The notes under the pieces are model-generated. The model was not told the DNA's origin. It was given only the letters and a program-made list of their open reading frames with translations, and searched no databases. The translations under genes and the position numbers were made by a program. Below, in pieces: positions 8,546 to 17,682 of a stretch of 64,000 nucleotides of DNA. The stretch is from Borreliella americana. Its GTDB lineage: Bacteria > Spirochaetota > Spirochaetia > Borreliales > Borreliaceae. Every line of letters starts with the position of its first letter. Position 1 is the stretch's first letter. The stretch spans positions 20,358 to 84,357 of the forward strand of contig NZ_JAJNFB010000005.1 of NCBI RefSeq assembly GCF_021043605.1, read 5' to 3'.

Positions 8546-10005
8546 TGGTAGAGTTTAAAAATATAGTTAAGTATTTTCCAGATATTGATAAGCCTATTTT
8601 AGATAGTATTAATTTAAAAATTGGAGAAGTTAAAATTTTTACAGTAGTTGGTAAAAATGGAGAAGGAAAGAGCACCCTAGCCAAGATTATTTCCGGACTT
8701 ATTGATTTTGATGATGGTGAAATATTGGTAAATGGCATTAAGCAAAAAACCTGGAATGTAGATAAGGCTAAAAATAACGGTATTTATCTTGTTTCTCAAG
8801 TTCCTAATTTGAAAATGAATTTAAGAGTATGGGAGTATTTGAGCATATATTGGTTTGGTTATGCATTTTTCATGCCAATGAATAAATCTAAGACCTATAA
8901 ATATTATAAATGGCTTATGCAATTTTATAATATTTCTTTTGATTTAGATAAGAAAATTAAAGATTTAAATATTAAAGAGATTTATTTTTTGCTTATTATT
9001 GCTTCTCTTAAAGAGAATGCAAAAATAATTATTTTTGACGAGAGTGCTGCTTATTTTTCTCAAAAAGAAGCGCAAGCTTTTATAAAATTGCTTGTATTGC
9101 TTAAGAAATCAGGAATCGCGTCTCTTTTTATTACTCATAGCGAGATCACAGATGCTGTAAAATTTAGCGACGAGTTTATTGTTTTAAAAGATGGAAAGTG
9201 TTTTAGAACGATAAACAAAGAGTCGATTTTGAGCAGGCTTGAATCCTCTAGTGATAAAATGTTTTTGGTAAATATTAATTTTAATAAATTTGAAAAAGAT
9301 CCAATTAAATTTAATCTGTTTTTCGAAGATTTTTGGAAATATGATGTTAGTTTTTCTTTAAATAAAAGGGGTGTTTTAGGAATAATTGGTGAAGAGGCTG
9401 TAATTAAAACTTGGGAAAAATTATTCTTAGGAGAACTTATTTTTGTTGGGTGCATAAAAATTGATGGCATTAGATATGAGCGAATAAATATTTTTGAGTG
9501 TAAAGCTGGATTTTTACCTTTAGGTATTGGCAATTTATTCCCAGATAATAGCAGTATATTAGATAATTTTTTGGCTAAATTTATGAATTTTGAAAAAAAA
9601 ATTTTTATTAGACAATCTTACATTAATAGAATTAAAGATTTTTTTAAAAAAAAAATGGAATTATATAGCGAAGAGAAAATATATAGAATTCTTTATTCCA
9701 AATCTTTGGCATTTTCTGGAGGAACTTTGAAAAAGTTTGCTCTTTACAGAGAAATGTATATTGCAAAAAGTTTTTTAATTTGTTTTTCTCCTTTGAGCAA
9801 TTTAGATCACAAAGCTTATAATGAAATGTCTGTTGCTATTCGTAATTATTCAAAAGAAAAGCCAGTTCTTTTGATCACTTCCAATTTAGATGAATTGTTT
9901 TTGCTATCCGATAACATTTTAGCAATGAAAATGGGAGAAGTTTTGTTAAACGTATCTAGAGAAGAAATTAGTAAAGAAAAATTAAAGGAATTACTATTTT
10001 TATGA
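8545..10005 (+). CDS. Duplicated ABC-transporter ATPase (nucleoside/sugar type)
   Basis: This 486-residue protein has two fused ABC domains. Half 1 has an intact Walker A (G36-K-N-G-E-G-K-S-T44) and Walker B ending D165-E166, but where LSGGQ is expected it has only D-L-N-I-K-E. Half 2 has no P-loop Lys (G-E-E-A-V-I-K-T) and no Walker B Glu, but keeps the signature F-S-G-G (S391-G393). Because the sites form between halves, this gives one consensus ATP site (half-1 Walker motifs with half-2 signature) and one degenerate site. Family resemblance is to RbsA/MglA-type importer ATPases; B31 BB0318 was annotated MglA-like. It starts on the previous stop and overlaps the next gene by ATGA. Confidence 0.85.
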   Translation: MVEFKNIVKYFPDIDKPILDSINLKIGEVKIFTVVGKNGEGKSTLAKIISGLIDFDDGEILVNGIKQKTWNVDKAKNNGIYLVSQVPNLKMNLRVWEYLSIYWFGYAFFMPMNKSKTYKYYKWLMQFYNISFDLDKKIKDLNIKEIYFLLIIASLKENAKIIIFDESAAYFSQKEAQAFIKLLVLLKKSGIASLFITHSEITDAVKFSDEFIVLKDGKCFRTINKESILSRLESSSDKMFLVNINFNKFEKDPIKFNLFFEDFWKYDVSFSLNKRGVLGIIGEEAVIKTWEKLFLGELIFVGCIKIDGIRYERINIFECKAGFLPLGIGNLFPDNSSILDNFLAKFMNFEKKIFIRQSYINRIKDFFKKKMELYSEEKIYRILYSKSLAFSGGTLKKFALYREMYIAKSFLICFSPLSNLDHKAYNEMSVAIRNYSKEKPVLLITSNLDELFLLSDNILAMKMGEVLLNVSREEISKEKLKELLFL

Positions 10006-10934
10006 CCTTTTTTAGAAATAGCTTTATGGCATTAATTTTTTCTTTTTCAATATTAAGTATTAGCTATTTTTTCGGTGATTTTTTTCAATTTTCTTATATT
10101 AAGATGATATCTTGGCGTTTTATTTTATTTTTGATCATGGCTACGGGTATTGCCACTTGTGCTAAGAGTAATTCATTAAATCTTGGAAACGAAGGTCAAG
10201 TTTATTTTGGGGCATTTTTCGTTTATATATTTTCAAGTTTTTTTGGATTGACCTATTTTAATTTTATATTTTTAATATTTTTAAGTTCTTTTTTTGTGGG
10301 GCTTTTAGGGCTTATTCCCTTTTTTATTACTTTTTTCTTTGGATTAAATAAAGCCCTAACAGGTCTTTTAATATCTTATGGAAATCAAAGATTGGTAGAT
10401 GGATTTATTTTAAATATGTTAAAAACAGGTAGTTTTTCTAATCAGACAAAAAGGATCAATGGTTTATTTACTTTAGATTCATCACTTATTTGCTTGTTTT
10501 TGTTTGGTGTATCAGTTTGGCTTTTTTATGTTTTTATGCACAAAAAAACTATTTATGGGCTTCAGCTTGAAATATTGAGTAATAAAAAAAAGATAGATAT
10601 TTTTTTTAATATAGATGAATTTAAATATAAATTTTTTGCTGTATTTGGCAGTGCTTTTTTAAACGGTCTTGCGGGCTCTATGTTTGTAGTGTTTTTTAAG
10701 CCCTATTTGGTTTTAGGGTTAACTTCAGGGCTTGGTTGGAGTAGTCTAATTGTTGCTGTAATTTCAGGATTTAATTATGTTTATGTATTATTTTTTAGCC
10801 TATTGTTTGCAACATTAATTGAATTTAATAATTTTCTTAATATAAATTATGACTTTAAGTATGAATTTATTGGACTTTGTCAATCTATTGCTATTTTTAT
10901 CTCTTTATTTTTGATTAAAGCTAGGAAAAAGTAG
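10002..10934 (+). CDS. ABC importer permease subunit 1 (BPD_transp_2 type)
   Basis: This 310-residue integral membrane protein has about 8-10 hydrophobic helices. It contains the S-L-N-L-G-N-E-G-Q segment near residue 64-72 that is typical of nucleoside/branched-chain-type permeases, and a cytoplasmic loop before the last helices likely to contact the ATPase. It starts at an ATGA overlap with the ATPase gene and ends directly against the second permease, so the pair probably forms a heterodimeric channel. Equivalent to BB0317. Confidence 0.8.
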   Translation: MTFFRNSFMALIFSFSILSISYFFGDFFQFSYIKMISWRFILFLIMATGIATCAKSNSLNLGNEGQVYFGAFFVYIFSSFFGLTYFNFIFLIFLSSFFVGLLGLIPFFITFFFGLNKALTGLLISYGNQRLVDGFILNMLKTGSFSNQTKRINGLFTLDSSLICLFLFGVSVWLFYVFMHKKTIYGLQLEILSNKKKIDIFFNIDEFKYKFFAVFGSAFLNGLAGSMFVVFFKPYLVLGLTSGLGWSSLIVAVISGFNYVYVLFFSLLFATLIEFNNFLNINYDFKYEFIGLCQSIAIFISLFLIKARKK

Positions 10935-11741
10935 ATGTTTGGTATTTTTGAGCAGGCTATTGTATTTTCGTATTTAGCACTTGGAGTTCTTTATACAGAG
11001 AAAATAGGATTTTTAAATGTGTCTATTGAGGGCATTTCGTATCTTTCAATATTTTTAACATCTTTTTTCATTTATTTGGGATATGGAATTTTTATCTCAA
11101 CCATTTTCACTCTTTTTATTAGCTTTTTGTTTGGTTTTTTCTTATCTTTTGTAGTAAAGAAAAATTATGATATTTTTATAGCAGGAATAGGCATTAATAT
11201 TTTTTGTTATTTTTTTGTTGATTATTTAATGAAGAGTAATTTTAATTTTATTCCCGGTTTTACTTTAAATTTATCTGGAAATTTTGAGATTTTTGTTTTT
11301 ATTGCTATTTTTTTCATTTTTTTATTTATAACTGTTTATATTATAAGTTATTCAAGAATTAGGGCAGTGTTTGAATTTATCTCTTCGGGAAATTATGAAG
11401 ATATTTTGGGTGAGAAAATAAGCAATTATTTTAAATCTTTTGCAATTTTTGTATCAATTTTCACAGCAAGTCTTGCTGGTTCATTTATTGCGGTAAGTCT
11501 TAATGCTTACTCTTATAATTTAGGATTAAACAATGGTTGGCTTGCTATTTGCATTCTTTATATTGCATTTTCAAATCCTTTATTAATTTTCCCAATTTCT
11601 TTTTTGATAGTGTTTTTTGAATATCAATTTTTTCGCACTCAAGAGTATATAAATTCTTATTTTTCTCTTTCTTTTCAATTTTACGTAGCAATAATAATAA
11701 ATATATTGGTTTCGTTGATTAAGAGAAAAGATAGATCTTAG
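10935..11741 (+). CDS. ABC importer permease subunit 2 (BPD_transp_2 type)
   Basis: This 268-residue protein has about 7-8 membrane helices. Near the N-terminus the G-F-L-N-V-S-I-E-G-I segment matches the conserved loop of the partner permease family (LxNLGxEG type). The ATG follows the stop of subunit 1 with no gap. The gene ends one base before the convergent TPR gene. Equivalent to BB0316. With the three upstream genes it makes a full importer; a purine nucleoside substrate is likely from the Bmp-type binding protein but not shown. Confidence 0.8.
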   Translation: MFGIFEQAIVFSYLALGVLYTEKIGFLNVSIEGISYLSIFLTSFFIYLGYGIFISTIFTLFISFLFGFFLSFVVKKNYDIFIAGIGINIFCYFFVDYLMKSNFNFIPGFTLNLSGNFEIFVFIAIFFIFLFITVYIISYSRIRAVFEFISSGNYEDILGEKISNYFKSFAIFVSIFTASLAGSFIAVSLNAYSYNLGLNNGWLAICILYIAFSNPLLIFPISFLIVFFEYQFFRTQEYINSYFSLSFQFYVAIIINILVSLIKRKDRS

Positions 11742-11742
11742 C

Positions 11743-12426
11743 TTAAGTTCTGCAAGTTGTGTTTTGAATTGTTTTTAGAGTGTTGATTTGTAGATATAGT
11801 TCTTCTAGTTTTTTTCTATTAAAATGATAGAAGGGTATTTGTTTTATTATTTCTAAATTATTTAAAAAAATTATAAACAATGTGTCGTCATTGAGTGCTA
11901 ATTGAAACGTTGAGGATAATGTTGTATTAAATGCTACATTTTTATTGTTTATAAAATGATAAATGCTTTTTTTAAAAAGGGCATCAATTGCTATAAATAT
12001 GTTTTCTTCGAACAATTCTTTACCGCTTTGGAAAAATTTAATTATATAGTCCATTGAATTCTCAACTTCTCCTATTAAAAAGTATGCCCAAGAGATATCT
12101 AAAAAGTTCTTTTTATCTTTAAAGTCTATTATTTTTAAGTAATCCTGAGATTTAATAATTGCTTTTTTCCAGTTTTTATTTAAATATTCTAATTCTGAGA
12201 GCAGAAGATGAGCATCAGCTTGATTTTGATCCATGTTAATTATTTTTGTTAGACTTTCTATTGCTTTGTTATATTTTTTTGAATTTTTTAGCAACATTGA
12301 TTTTTGGTAAAGTTTTTCTATTGTGTATTTGCTTTTTTGTTCATCGAATTTTAATGTTGATATTGTTGTAGCGGGGTAAATATTTATTATAAAGCCATAA
12401 AAAAGTGCCATTATTATTTTTTTCAT
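11743..12426 (-). CDS. Exported TPR protein
   Basis: This 227-residue protein has a Sec signal peptide (Lys-Lys then a hydrophobic core, cleavage near residue 20) and TPR-like repeats at about 35-145, including A-H-L-L-L-S-E-L-E-Y and the A-Y-F-L-I-G-E-V-E pair. The C-terminus is unrecognised. The start overlaps the stop of the polyprenyl synthetase gene (TAATG), so the two are translationally coupled, and the gene is convergent with the permease with a one-base gap. Probably BB0315. Function unknown; a periplasmic scaffold is the usual role of such proteins. Confidence 0.65.
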   Translation of the reverse strand: MKKIIMALFYGFIINIYPATTISTLKFDEQKSKYTIEKLYQKSMLLKNSKKYNKAIESLTKIINMDQNQADAHLLLSELEYLNKNWKKAIIKSQDYLKIIDFKDKKNFLDISWAYFLIGEVENSMDYIIKFFQSGKELFEENIFIAIDALFKKSIYHFINNKNVAFNTTLSSTFQLALNDDTLFIIFLNNLEIIKQIPFYHFNRKKLEELYLQINTLKTIQNTTCRT

Positions 12427-13469
12427 TATATTCCTTCTTTTATTTGCTCAATAGTATCTATTAGTAGATTTTTATATCTATTTGTTAGTGGGTATAAATT
12501 GAGTTCGTTTTTAAACTCGTTTAAGTATTTTAATGCAATAATAGTTGATTTTTTTATTGATTTTGATGAATTTATCATTTCTGTTAGTTTAAATATTTCT
12601 TTTCTTGCTTTAGTAGTTTTGGTATTTTTTATTTGATTAAATTTTGAAATAATTTCTGGTTCAAATTTTTTTTCTTGTAAAAAATAAATTATTGGTAAGC
12701 TTTTTTTCCCCTCAAGTAAATCATCTCCGAATTCTTTACCATTAATTTTATTTTTCATGTTTTTAATATCGTCTATTATTTGGAAATAAACACCAAGTTT
12801 TAAAAAAGTACTGTAAATTTTTTTAGCTTTATCTTCATTATTTGTTAGTATTGCGGCTAGAAAGCTAGCCATTCCAAAAAGTGAAGCTGTTTTTAATTCT
12901 ACCAAAGAGATGTATTCTTTAATGCTTGGGATGTATGACTCATTGTGAAATTTAATATCAATTCCTTGTCCTAGGTGGAGATTTGAAAGAGTTGTAAAGA
13001 AATTTTCATAAATTAGTAATTTTTGATTTTCTTTTAAATTTGATCTTTCTATTAATTTTGCAGGTAAAAAATAAATTAAATTGCCAGCATTTATACTGTT
13101 ATCTATTCCATAGATCAAATGTATTGCTGCTGCACCGCGTCTTTTTAGTGAATTGTCTTCAATGTCATCAATAATTAAGCTACCAGAATGAGGAAGTTCA
13201 AGCAGTAAGCTTAATTTATATATTAATTTGGTATTTTTTTCTTTTAAACCCAATGCATATGCTAAAAGAATCATTATCATTGGTCTTATTCGTTTTCCGC
13301 CTCTATTAACAATTTCAATTGCTGGTGCTTTAATATATTCAAGAGTTTTCTTTTTTATTTTAAAAGTAAATTTTAAATCGTTGTCTTTGAATAAATTTAA
13401 AAAATTAGTTGTTGAAAAGATTTTATTAATATTTTTTTCAATATTTTTTAAAAATAGTTTATTTTGCAT
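12426..13469 (-). CDS. Polyprenyl (trans-isoprenyl) diphosphate synthase family protein
   Basis: This 347-residue protein has the family order intact. GGKR-I-R-P (57-63) binds diphosphate. The first Asp-rich motif is D101-D-x-x-D105 followed by R-R-G, then H-L-I-Y-G and N-A-G-N. The L-K-T-A-S-L-F-G segment lies at 192-199, and the second Asp-rich motif is F-Q-I-I-D233-D-I-K-N237. G-D-D-L-L-E-G-K-K-S-L-P follows at 248-259. Family members elongate farnesyl diphosphate with isopentenyl diphosphate. Borrelia makes isoprenoids by the mevalonate route, so a lipid-carrier precursor is a likely product. The last Asp of the second motif is Asn here, which may change activity or chain length. It is divergent from rlmE. 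Confidence 0.8.
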   Translation of the reverse strand: MQNKLFLKNIEKNINKIFSTTNFLNLFKDNDLKFTFKIKKKTLEYIKAPAIEIVNRGGKRIRPMIMILLAYALGLKEKNTKLIYKLSLLLELPHSGSLIIDDIEDNSLKRRGAAAIHLIYGIDNSINAGNLIYFLPAKLIERSNLKENQKLLIYENFFTTLSNLHLGQGIDIKFHNESYIPSIKEYISLVELKTASLFGMASFLAAILTNNEDKAKKIYSTFLKLGVYFQIIDDIKNMKNKINGKEFGDDLLEGKKSLPIIYFLQEKKFEPEIISKFNQIKNTKTTKARKEIFKLTEMINSSKSIKKSTIIALKYLNEFKNELNLYPLTNRYKNLLIDTIEQIKEGI

Positions 13470-13491
13470 AATAAGAATTATAATGAAAAAG

Positions 13492-13497
13492 TATAAT
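13492..13497 (+). promoter_or_regulatory. Candidate -10 box for rlmE
   Basis: A perfect TATAAT lies 22 bases before the GTG of rlmE in the 50-base divergent gap. The -35 region is poor; TTGCAT at 13464-13469 is too far away. A second ATTATAAT at 13477-13484 could serve either strand. Weak support. Confidence 0.35.
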
Positions 13498-13519
13498 AAA
13501 GTGTATTAAAGGGATTGAT

Positions 13520-14098
13520 GTGTATCGCTTGGATGATGAGTATTCTAAAAAAGCCAAAAAAGAAGGATATTTGGCAAGGTCTGTATACAAATTAATAGAA
13601 ATTAATGAAAAATTTTCTTTATTTTCTTATGGCAATGTTTTGGATATTGGTGCATCGCCTGGCAGCTTTTCTCAATATGCTTATAGAAAGCTTAAAAAAG
13701 GAGTTTTAGTGTCTGTTGATCTTAATGATATTGGTCTTAGATATGTTGATAATTTTTATTTTATAAAGGGAGATATCTTTTTAGATGATACAGTTTTTAA
13801 AATTAATACTTTTAAGCCCTATAGTCTTGTAATTAGCGATGTTGCTCCCAAGACTACTGGAAATAAACTTGTAGATACCAGTAATTCTTTTAATTTAAGC
13901 ATGAGAATAATAGATTTATCGCTTGAAGTTTTACTTAAAAAAGGAAATTTACTTGTTAAAGTTTTTCAGGGAGGAGACGAGATGCAAATTTTTAAAAAGT
14001 TTGAAAAATATTTTAAATTTGTAAAAAAAATTAGACCCAAGGCTGTAAGGAAGAATTCTTTTGAAATTTATTTTTTAGGTAAAAGTTTTGGTAAGTAG
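13520..14098 (+). CDS. rlmE: 23S rRNA 2'-O-methyltransferase RlmE (FtsJ/RrmJ)
   Basis: This 192-residue protein has the FtsJ fold. [16 protein letters not shown] opens it, [11 protein letters not shown] is the SAM-binding motif, and the catalytic K-D-K-E set is visible as K23 (V-Y-K-L), D in [10 protein letters not shown] in L-L-V-K-V-F and E in N-S-F-E-I-Y. It methylates the ribose of a uridine in the A loop of 23S rRNA. The start is GTG 13520, chosen because AAAGGG ends 6 bases before it; the ATG at 13518 is out of frame. The length is normal for the family (about 190-210). Confidence 0.9.
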   Translation: MYRLDDEYSKKAKKEGYLARSVYKLIEINEKFSLFSYGNVLDIGASPGSFSQYAYRKLKKGVLVSVDLNDIGLRYVDNFYFIKGDIFLDDTVFKINTFKPYSLVISDVAPKTTGNKLVDTSNSFNLSMRIIDLSLEVLLKKGNLLVKVFQGGDEMQIFKKFEKYFKFVKKIRPKAVRKNSFEIYFLGKSFGK

Positions 14099-14141
14099 AA
14101 AATTAATCAAATTGTTATAAGCAAATTTAAAGGTATAAAAT

Positions 14142-14672
14142 ATGTTTAGAAAAGAAAGTTCCAAAGACAGCAAACCACAGCTTCAAGTTGCAGGTTTTAA
14201 AATAGGAAAAGAAAGCTATGGGGTCTCAATAGAGCACATTAGAGAAATTATTAAAGTTCCATCAGAAGGAGTTTATGCTATACCAAATGTTCCTGAATAT
14301 ATTATAGGTATTTATAATCTTAGAGGCAGTATTATTCCTTTAATTAATTTGAATATTAAATTTGGAGTTCCTTCTATTTCGATAACAGAAGAAGATATGC
14401 TATTAACAGGATACTTAATAGTTAAGATTAAAAATAAACTCTTAGGTATTTTTGTTGATAGAGTTCTTAAAGTTATTAGCTTTGATGATTCTAGGGTTCA
14501 AGAACCCCCTGCTACTTTACAAACTTTAGATAGAAAATATATATCTGGAGTTGTAAAGCTTGACGAGGCTGATAATCTTGAGAGTGAATATTTAGTATTA
14601 ATTGATATCGCAAAAATTTTTGATAAATGCGAATTTGACAATATTCCCTATAAAGATCAACATGAAGAATAA
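14142..14672 (+). CDS. cheW1: Chemotaxis coupling protein CheW
   Basis: This 176-residue CheW-domain protein has F-K-I-G-K-E-S-Y-G-V near the start, then E-H-I-R-E-I-I, I-G-I-Y-N-L-R-G-S-I-I-P-L-I-N-L and L-G-I-F-V-D-R-V-L-K-V. It links chemoreceptors to CheA. By position it is BB0312, which I recall as CheW1 of B. burgdorferi, one of several CheW paralogues. It lies away from the other chemotaxis genes and overlaps the NAD kinase gene by 11 bases. Confidence 0.9.
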   Translation: MFRKESSKDSKPQLQVAGFKIGKESYGVSIEHIREIIKVPSEGVYAIPNVPEYIIGIYNLRGSIIPLINLNIKFGVPSISITEEDMLLTGYLIVKIKNKLLGIFVDRVLKVISFDDSRVQEPPATLQTLDRKYISGVVKLDEADNLESEYLVLIDIAKIFDKCEFDNIPYKDQHEE

Positions 14673-15501
14673 AGTTCTTCTTTGTATTAATACTTTAAAG
14701 TTGGGAGCTAGTATTTTAGGTAATGATGTTAAAGTTTATTTAGAAACTAAGTATTTTGTTGAAGTAGTGTTAATAGATGTTGGCAGGCCTTTATTTTCTT
14801 TTCCAAAAGAAAATTTTCTTTTTTTGATAACTTTAGGAGGAGATGGTACAGTTCTTTTGGCTGTTAATTTGCTTCTTAAAAATGAAAATATTGATATTCC
14901 AATCATTTCAATTAATATGGGTAAGGTTGGGTTTTTAGCAGATATTAAGATTGAAGATTTTAAAAAAGTCATAGATAGATTTTTTAACAATTCTTTAGTT
15001 ATTAATAAAAAATTTTTACTTCATGTAACAATTTTTCAGCGTGGCAAGGATTTAATTTCTAAATATGCTTTAAACGATATTATTATTCGCTCAAGCGTTC
15101 TTAATAAAATGATTTATGTAGATCTTATGGTTAATTCTGAAAATTTTTTATCATATAAAAGTGATGGGATAATTGTGTCTACTCCAACAGGTTCAACAGG
15201 GTATTCTTTTTCAGCGGGGGGCCCCATTTTAGAAGCAGATCTTGAGGGATTTTTACTTACACCTATTTCTCCGCATTCTGTTTACAATCGTTCTTTTGTT
15301 TTCTCTAAATTAAGTAAACTTTCTATTTCTTTTTCAAAGGAATATTTTATAGCACCAGCATCAATTTTTTTGGATGGAATTAATTTTGGTTCTTTCGGGA
15401 TTGATGTTGTTTTTGAATTTGAAATTTCTTCTCGAAACTTGAATTTTGTTTCATTTTGTACGGATACTTTTGTTAAGAGATTAAAAAATAAATTATTGTA
15501 A
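14662..15501 (+). CDS. nadK: NAD kinase
   Basis: From ATG 14662 the product has 279 residues. An in-frame start at 14602 would add 20 residues inside cheW and precede the natural N-terminal strand (K-V-L-L-C-I-N), so it is not used. The GGDGT motif follows L-I-T-L, the Asn-Asp of the second motif is in Y-A-L-N-D-I-I-I, and T-P-T-G-S-T-G-Y-S-F-S-A-G-G-P forms the nucleotide site. It phosphorylates NAD to NADP in the cytoplasm. It overlaps the end of cheW, which implies coupling. It is the last gene before a gap of about 300 bases. Confidence 0.92.
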   Translation: MKNKVLLCINTLKLGASILGNDVKVYLETKYFVEVVLIDVGRPLFSFPKENFLFLITLGGDGTVLLAVNLLLKNENIDIPIISINMGKVGFLADIKIEDFKKVIDRFFNNSLVINKKFLLHVTIFQRGKDLISKYALNDIIIRSSVLNKMIYVDLMVNSENFLSYKSDGIIVSTPTGSTGYSFSAGGPILEADLEGFLLTPISPHSVYNRSFVFSKLSKLSISFSKEYFIAPASIFLDGINFGSFGIDVVFEFEISSRNLNFVSFCTDTFVKRLKNKLL

Positions 15502-15816
15502 GTTTAATGTTTTTTTAAGCGGTGTTCTTTTTGATAGAAATTTTTCTTGGTTGTTATTTGAATGTTTAATTTGATCTAATCTTTAATAAGGCTAGAGGAT
15601 TTTCCCTGTTTTAAGACTTGGTAATTTTAAAAATTAGTTAAAATTTTACATAATTTATTATAAGTATTTTAATGTTTTGTTTATTCACAGAGTTAATTTT
15701 TAAAGGGTGTTTTTTATAAATTTATAACTTGCTAAAATATTTAATATGTTTTTTGCTAAAATCAAAATATTAGATAGCTGATAAATCATCCTTTTATGAG
15801 TTTTAGGCAGGTGTTT
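15502..15816 (+). other. Intergenic region without a recognisable gene
   Basis: This stretch is AT-rich and all frames are closed within a few codons. It must hold the promoter of the following genes, but I find no convincing -35/-10 pair; TTGGTA (15618-15623) with TAAAAT (15639-15644) has only 15-base spacing. No strong hairpin was found for termination of nadK. It may contain eroded sequence. Confidence 0.5.
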
Positions 15817-16575
15817 ATGGATTTAATTGATAATGAAAATTATAAAAAAATAGTATATATTAATAATCTTGTTGTAAGGACTTTAAATGATATAGCAGCT
15901 ATAAAAGAGACTGGCGAATTTACATCAAATGCTAAACTTTCATTTGATCTTATTGATTTCAATTTAAATGTTTTAAGCTATATTTCTTCTTTAAATTATT
16001 TTTATACTAGGCCTAGATTGAAAGTAAATTATTCTATAAAAAAAATTTTGTCTGGATTGATTTCTGATTTTAGTTTGGTTATTAGTCCTGTTCTTAGTAT
16101 TACCCCAAGAGAGTTGATTGAAATGCCTCAGGCTCTTAATTTAAATCCTGAAGAGAGGTTTTTGATTGTTAAAAAATTGGGCTATTTGATTGATTTGGCT
16201 AAAATTTTTAGTAAAAAAGATTCTAAAACGCTTGTTTTTCTTGAGGATATGTATCTCAAATTTATTGTTTTTTCTAAAAATATTATTGATTTTAGAGATT
16301 TTTCTAAAAATTTAAAACTTGAGAGTCCTTATTATAAATTTCAATTTGAACACCTTATTAAAGCGTTAGAGCTTTTAGAAGAGGGAGCTTTTATTTTAAG
16401 GGGTAAATATGAAATTAGTGGATCTCATGAATTTGGACTACATTCTCTTGGTTATCTTGAAGCCGGAAGAGCTTTGGCTACCATAGCCTCTCAAAAAGAA
16501 GCTGCTGAAAAATTTTCAAGGTTTCATGGAGTTTGGTCTTCAAAGTTTAGTTCAGATTTAATTAAAGTGAAATAG
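15817..16575 (+). CDS. Conserved hypothetical protein upstream of the division cluster
   Basis: ATG 15817 gives 252 residues and is preceded by AGGCAGG (15805-15811) at 5-base spacing. An in-frame ATG at 15796 has no such site. The protein is soluble, mostly helical and rich in Leu, Phe and Lys, with no signal peptide or long membrane helix. A C-terminal H-E-F-G-L-H-S-L-G-Y-L-E-A-G segment looks ordered. No known family is recognised. Equivalent to BB0310. It is 30 bases upstream of the next unknown gene on the same strand, so it may be the first gene of the cell-division operon. Confidence 0.7.
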   Translation: MDLIDNENYKKIVYINNLVVRTLNDIAAIKETGEFTSNAKLSFDLIDFNLNVLSYISSLNYFYTRPRLKVNYSIKKILSGLISDFSLVISPVLSITPRELIEMPQALNLNPEERFLIVKKLGYLIDLAKIFSKKDSKTLVFLEDMYLKFIVFSKNIIDFRDFSKNLKLESPYYKFQFEHLIKALELLEEGAFILRGKYEISGSHEFGLHSLGYLEAGRALATIASQKEAAEKFSRFHGVWSSKFSSDLIKVK

Positions 16576-16605
16576 ATCAATTAAGATGGGGAGAAAATAG
16601 TTATA

Positions 16606-17682
16606 TTGAGTTTTAATGTAGAAGAGGGCACTATTAAATTCAAAAAATTAAAATTTTTTTTGATTTTAAGTTTATTTTTATTATTTATAATTTTGATTGA
16701 TTTTTTTGTAAGATCTACTATGAACGTATCTAATTTTTATGATTTTAAGAATTTTGAGAATAAATCTGATTGTAAAAATATAAATTTAAGCAAGAATGCT
16801 TTTATATCAAATAAGGTTTTAAGTATTAATTTCGAAGAATCTTGTTATTCTCTTTTAAGTGACAACTTAATAAGTTATTCAGATTATTATTATGTGCTTT
16901 TAAATTCCAGTGAGAATTATTCTGTTTTTTCTGTTAAAAACAATAAATTTTTATTTACACTTAAGCTAAAGGATTTTGTTTTTGCAATAAACAATTTAAT
17001 TTTTACTTTAAACAATTTATATAAAACTTTAGAAGTTTATGATTCTGGCGGAAATAATATACTAATGCTTAATTTTTTGTCTTCAATTTTAAGTTTAGAC
17101 TACAACAATGAAGTTTTGGCCTTGGGGCTTTCTAATGGTGAGATTTATGTATATAAACAGGGTAAGATAATTTATATGGAAAATTTTTTAGAGAGAAAAT
17201 TTTTAACATGTTTTGTTAAATTAAGTTCTGATAATAAATATTTGGTGTCACTAAAAGGCAATTCTGAGTATTTTTTAGAAATAATTGATTTAGAGAATAA
17301 TTATAAAAAAATTTTAGAATTAAACAATTTAACTATTAATAGTTTTGAGACTTTTATAAAAATAGATGATTATCATAATTTGTTTATTGAAGGAAAAAAT
17401 TCACTTGTGGTTATAAATATTAAAAGTGGTAGAATATTTAAAGTTGAAAATAAAAATTCTATTTTAAGCGCGTCATATGATTATTTCCAAAATATTTATA
17501 GAGTATATTTTTATTCTAAGAGTGAAAAAATCATTAATGTAAAAACTTATTCTACAAACTCTTTTAAATTATTTGATAATATTTTTATTAAAGACGAAAT
17601 AAGCTCTTTTGTTGAATTTGAAAAGGGACTTTTATATTTTAATAGTAATAATGATTTAAAATACTTGGGATTGGCTCAGTGA
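16606..17682 (+). CDS. Membrane-anchored hypothetical protein, possibly a beta-propeller
   Basis: This 358-residue protein starts with TTG, with GGGGAG 12 bases upstream. One N-terminal transmembrane helix (about 16-36) follows a short basic cytoplasmic segment. The rest is predicted periplasmic and shows repeated short strands of the form x-Y-x-V-L-L-N-S, V-L-A-L-G-L-S-N-G-E-I-Y-V-Y and K-Y-L-V-S-L-K-G-N. These resemble WD40/PQQ-like propeller blades, though no canonical repeat is present. Equivalent to BB0309. It shares GTGA with the next gene. Single-span topology upstream of ftsL/ftsQ suggests an envelope or division role, as inference. Confidence 0.65.
   Translation: MSFNVEEGTIKFKKLKFFLILSLFLLFIILIDFFVRSTMNVSNFYDFKNFENKSDCKNINLSKNAFISNKVLSINFEESCYSLLSDNLISYSDYYYVLLNSSENYSVFSVKNNKFLFTLKLKDFVFAINNLIFTLNNLYKTLEVYDSGGNNILMLNFLSSILSLDYNNEVLALGLSNGEIYVYKQGKIIYMENFLERKFLTCFVKLSSDNKYLVSLKGNSEYFLEIIDLENNYKKILELNNLTINSFETFIKIDDYHNLFIEGKNSLVVINIKSGRIFKVENKNSILSASYDYFQNIYRVYFYSKSEKIINVKTYSTNSFKLFDNIFIKDEISSFVEFEKGLLYFNSNNDLKYLGLAQ

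Noticed and set aside
14602..14661. Longer N-terminus for NAD kinase
   Set aside because: It lies wholly within cheW in another frame, and the natural first strand of the enzyme begins at ATG 14662.
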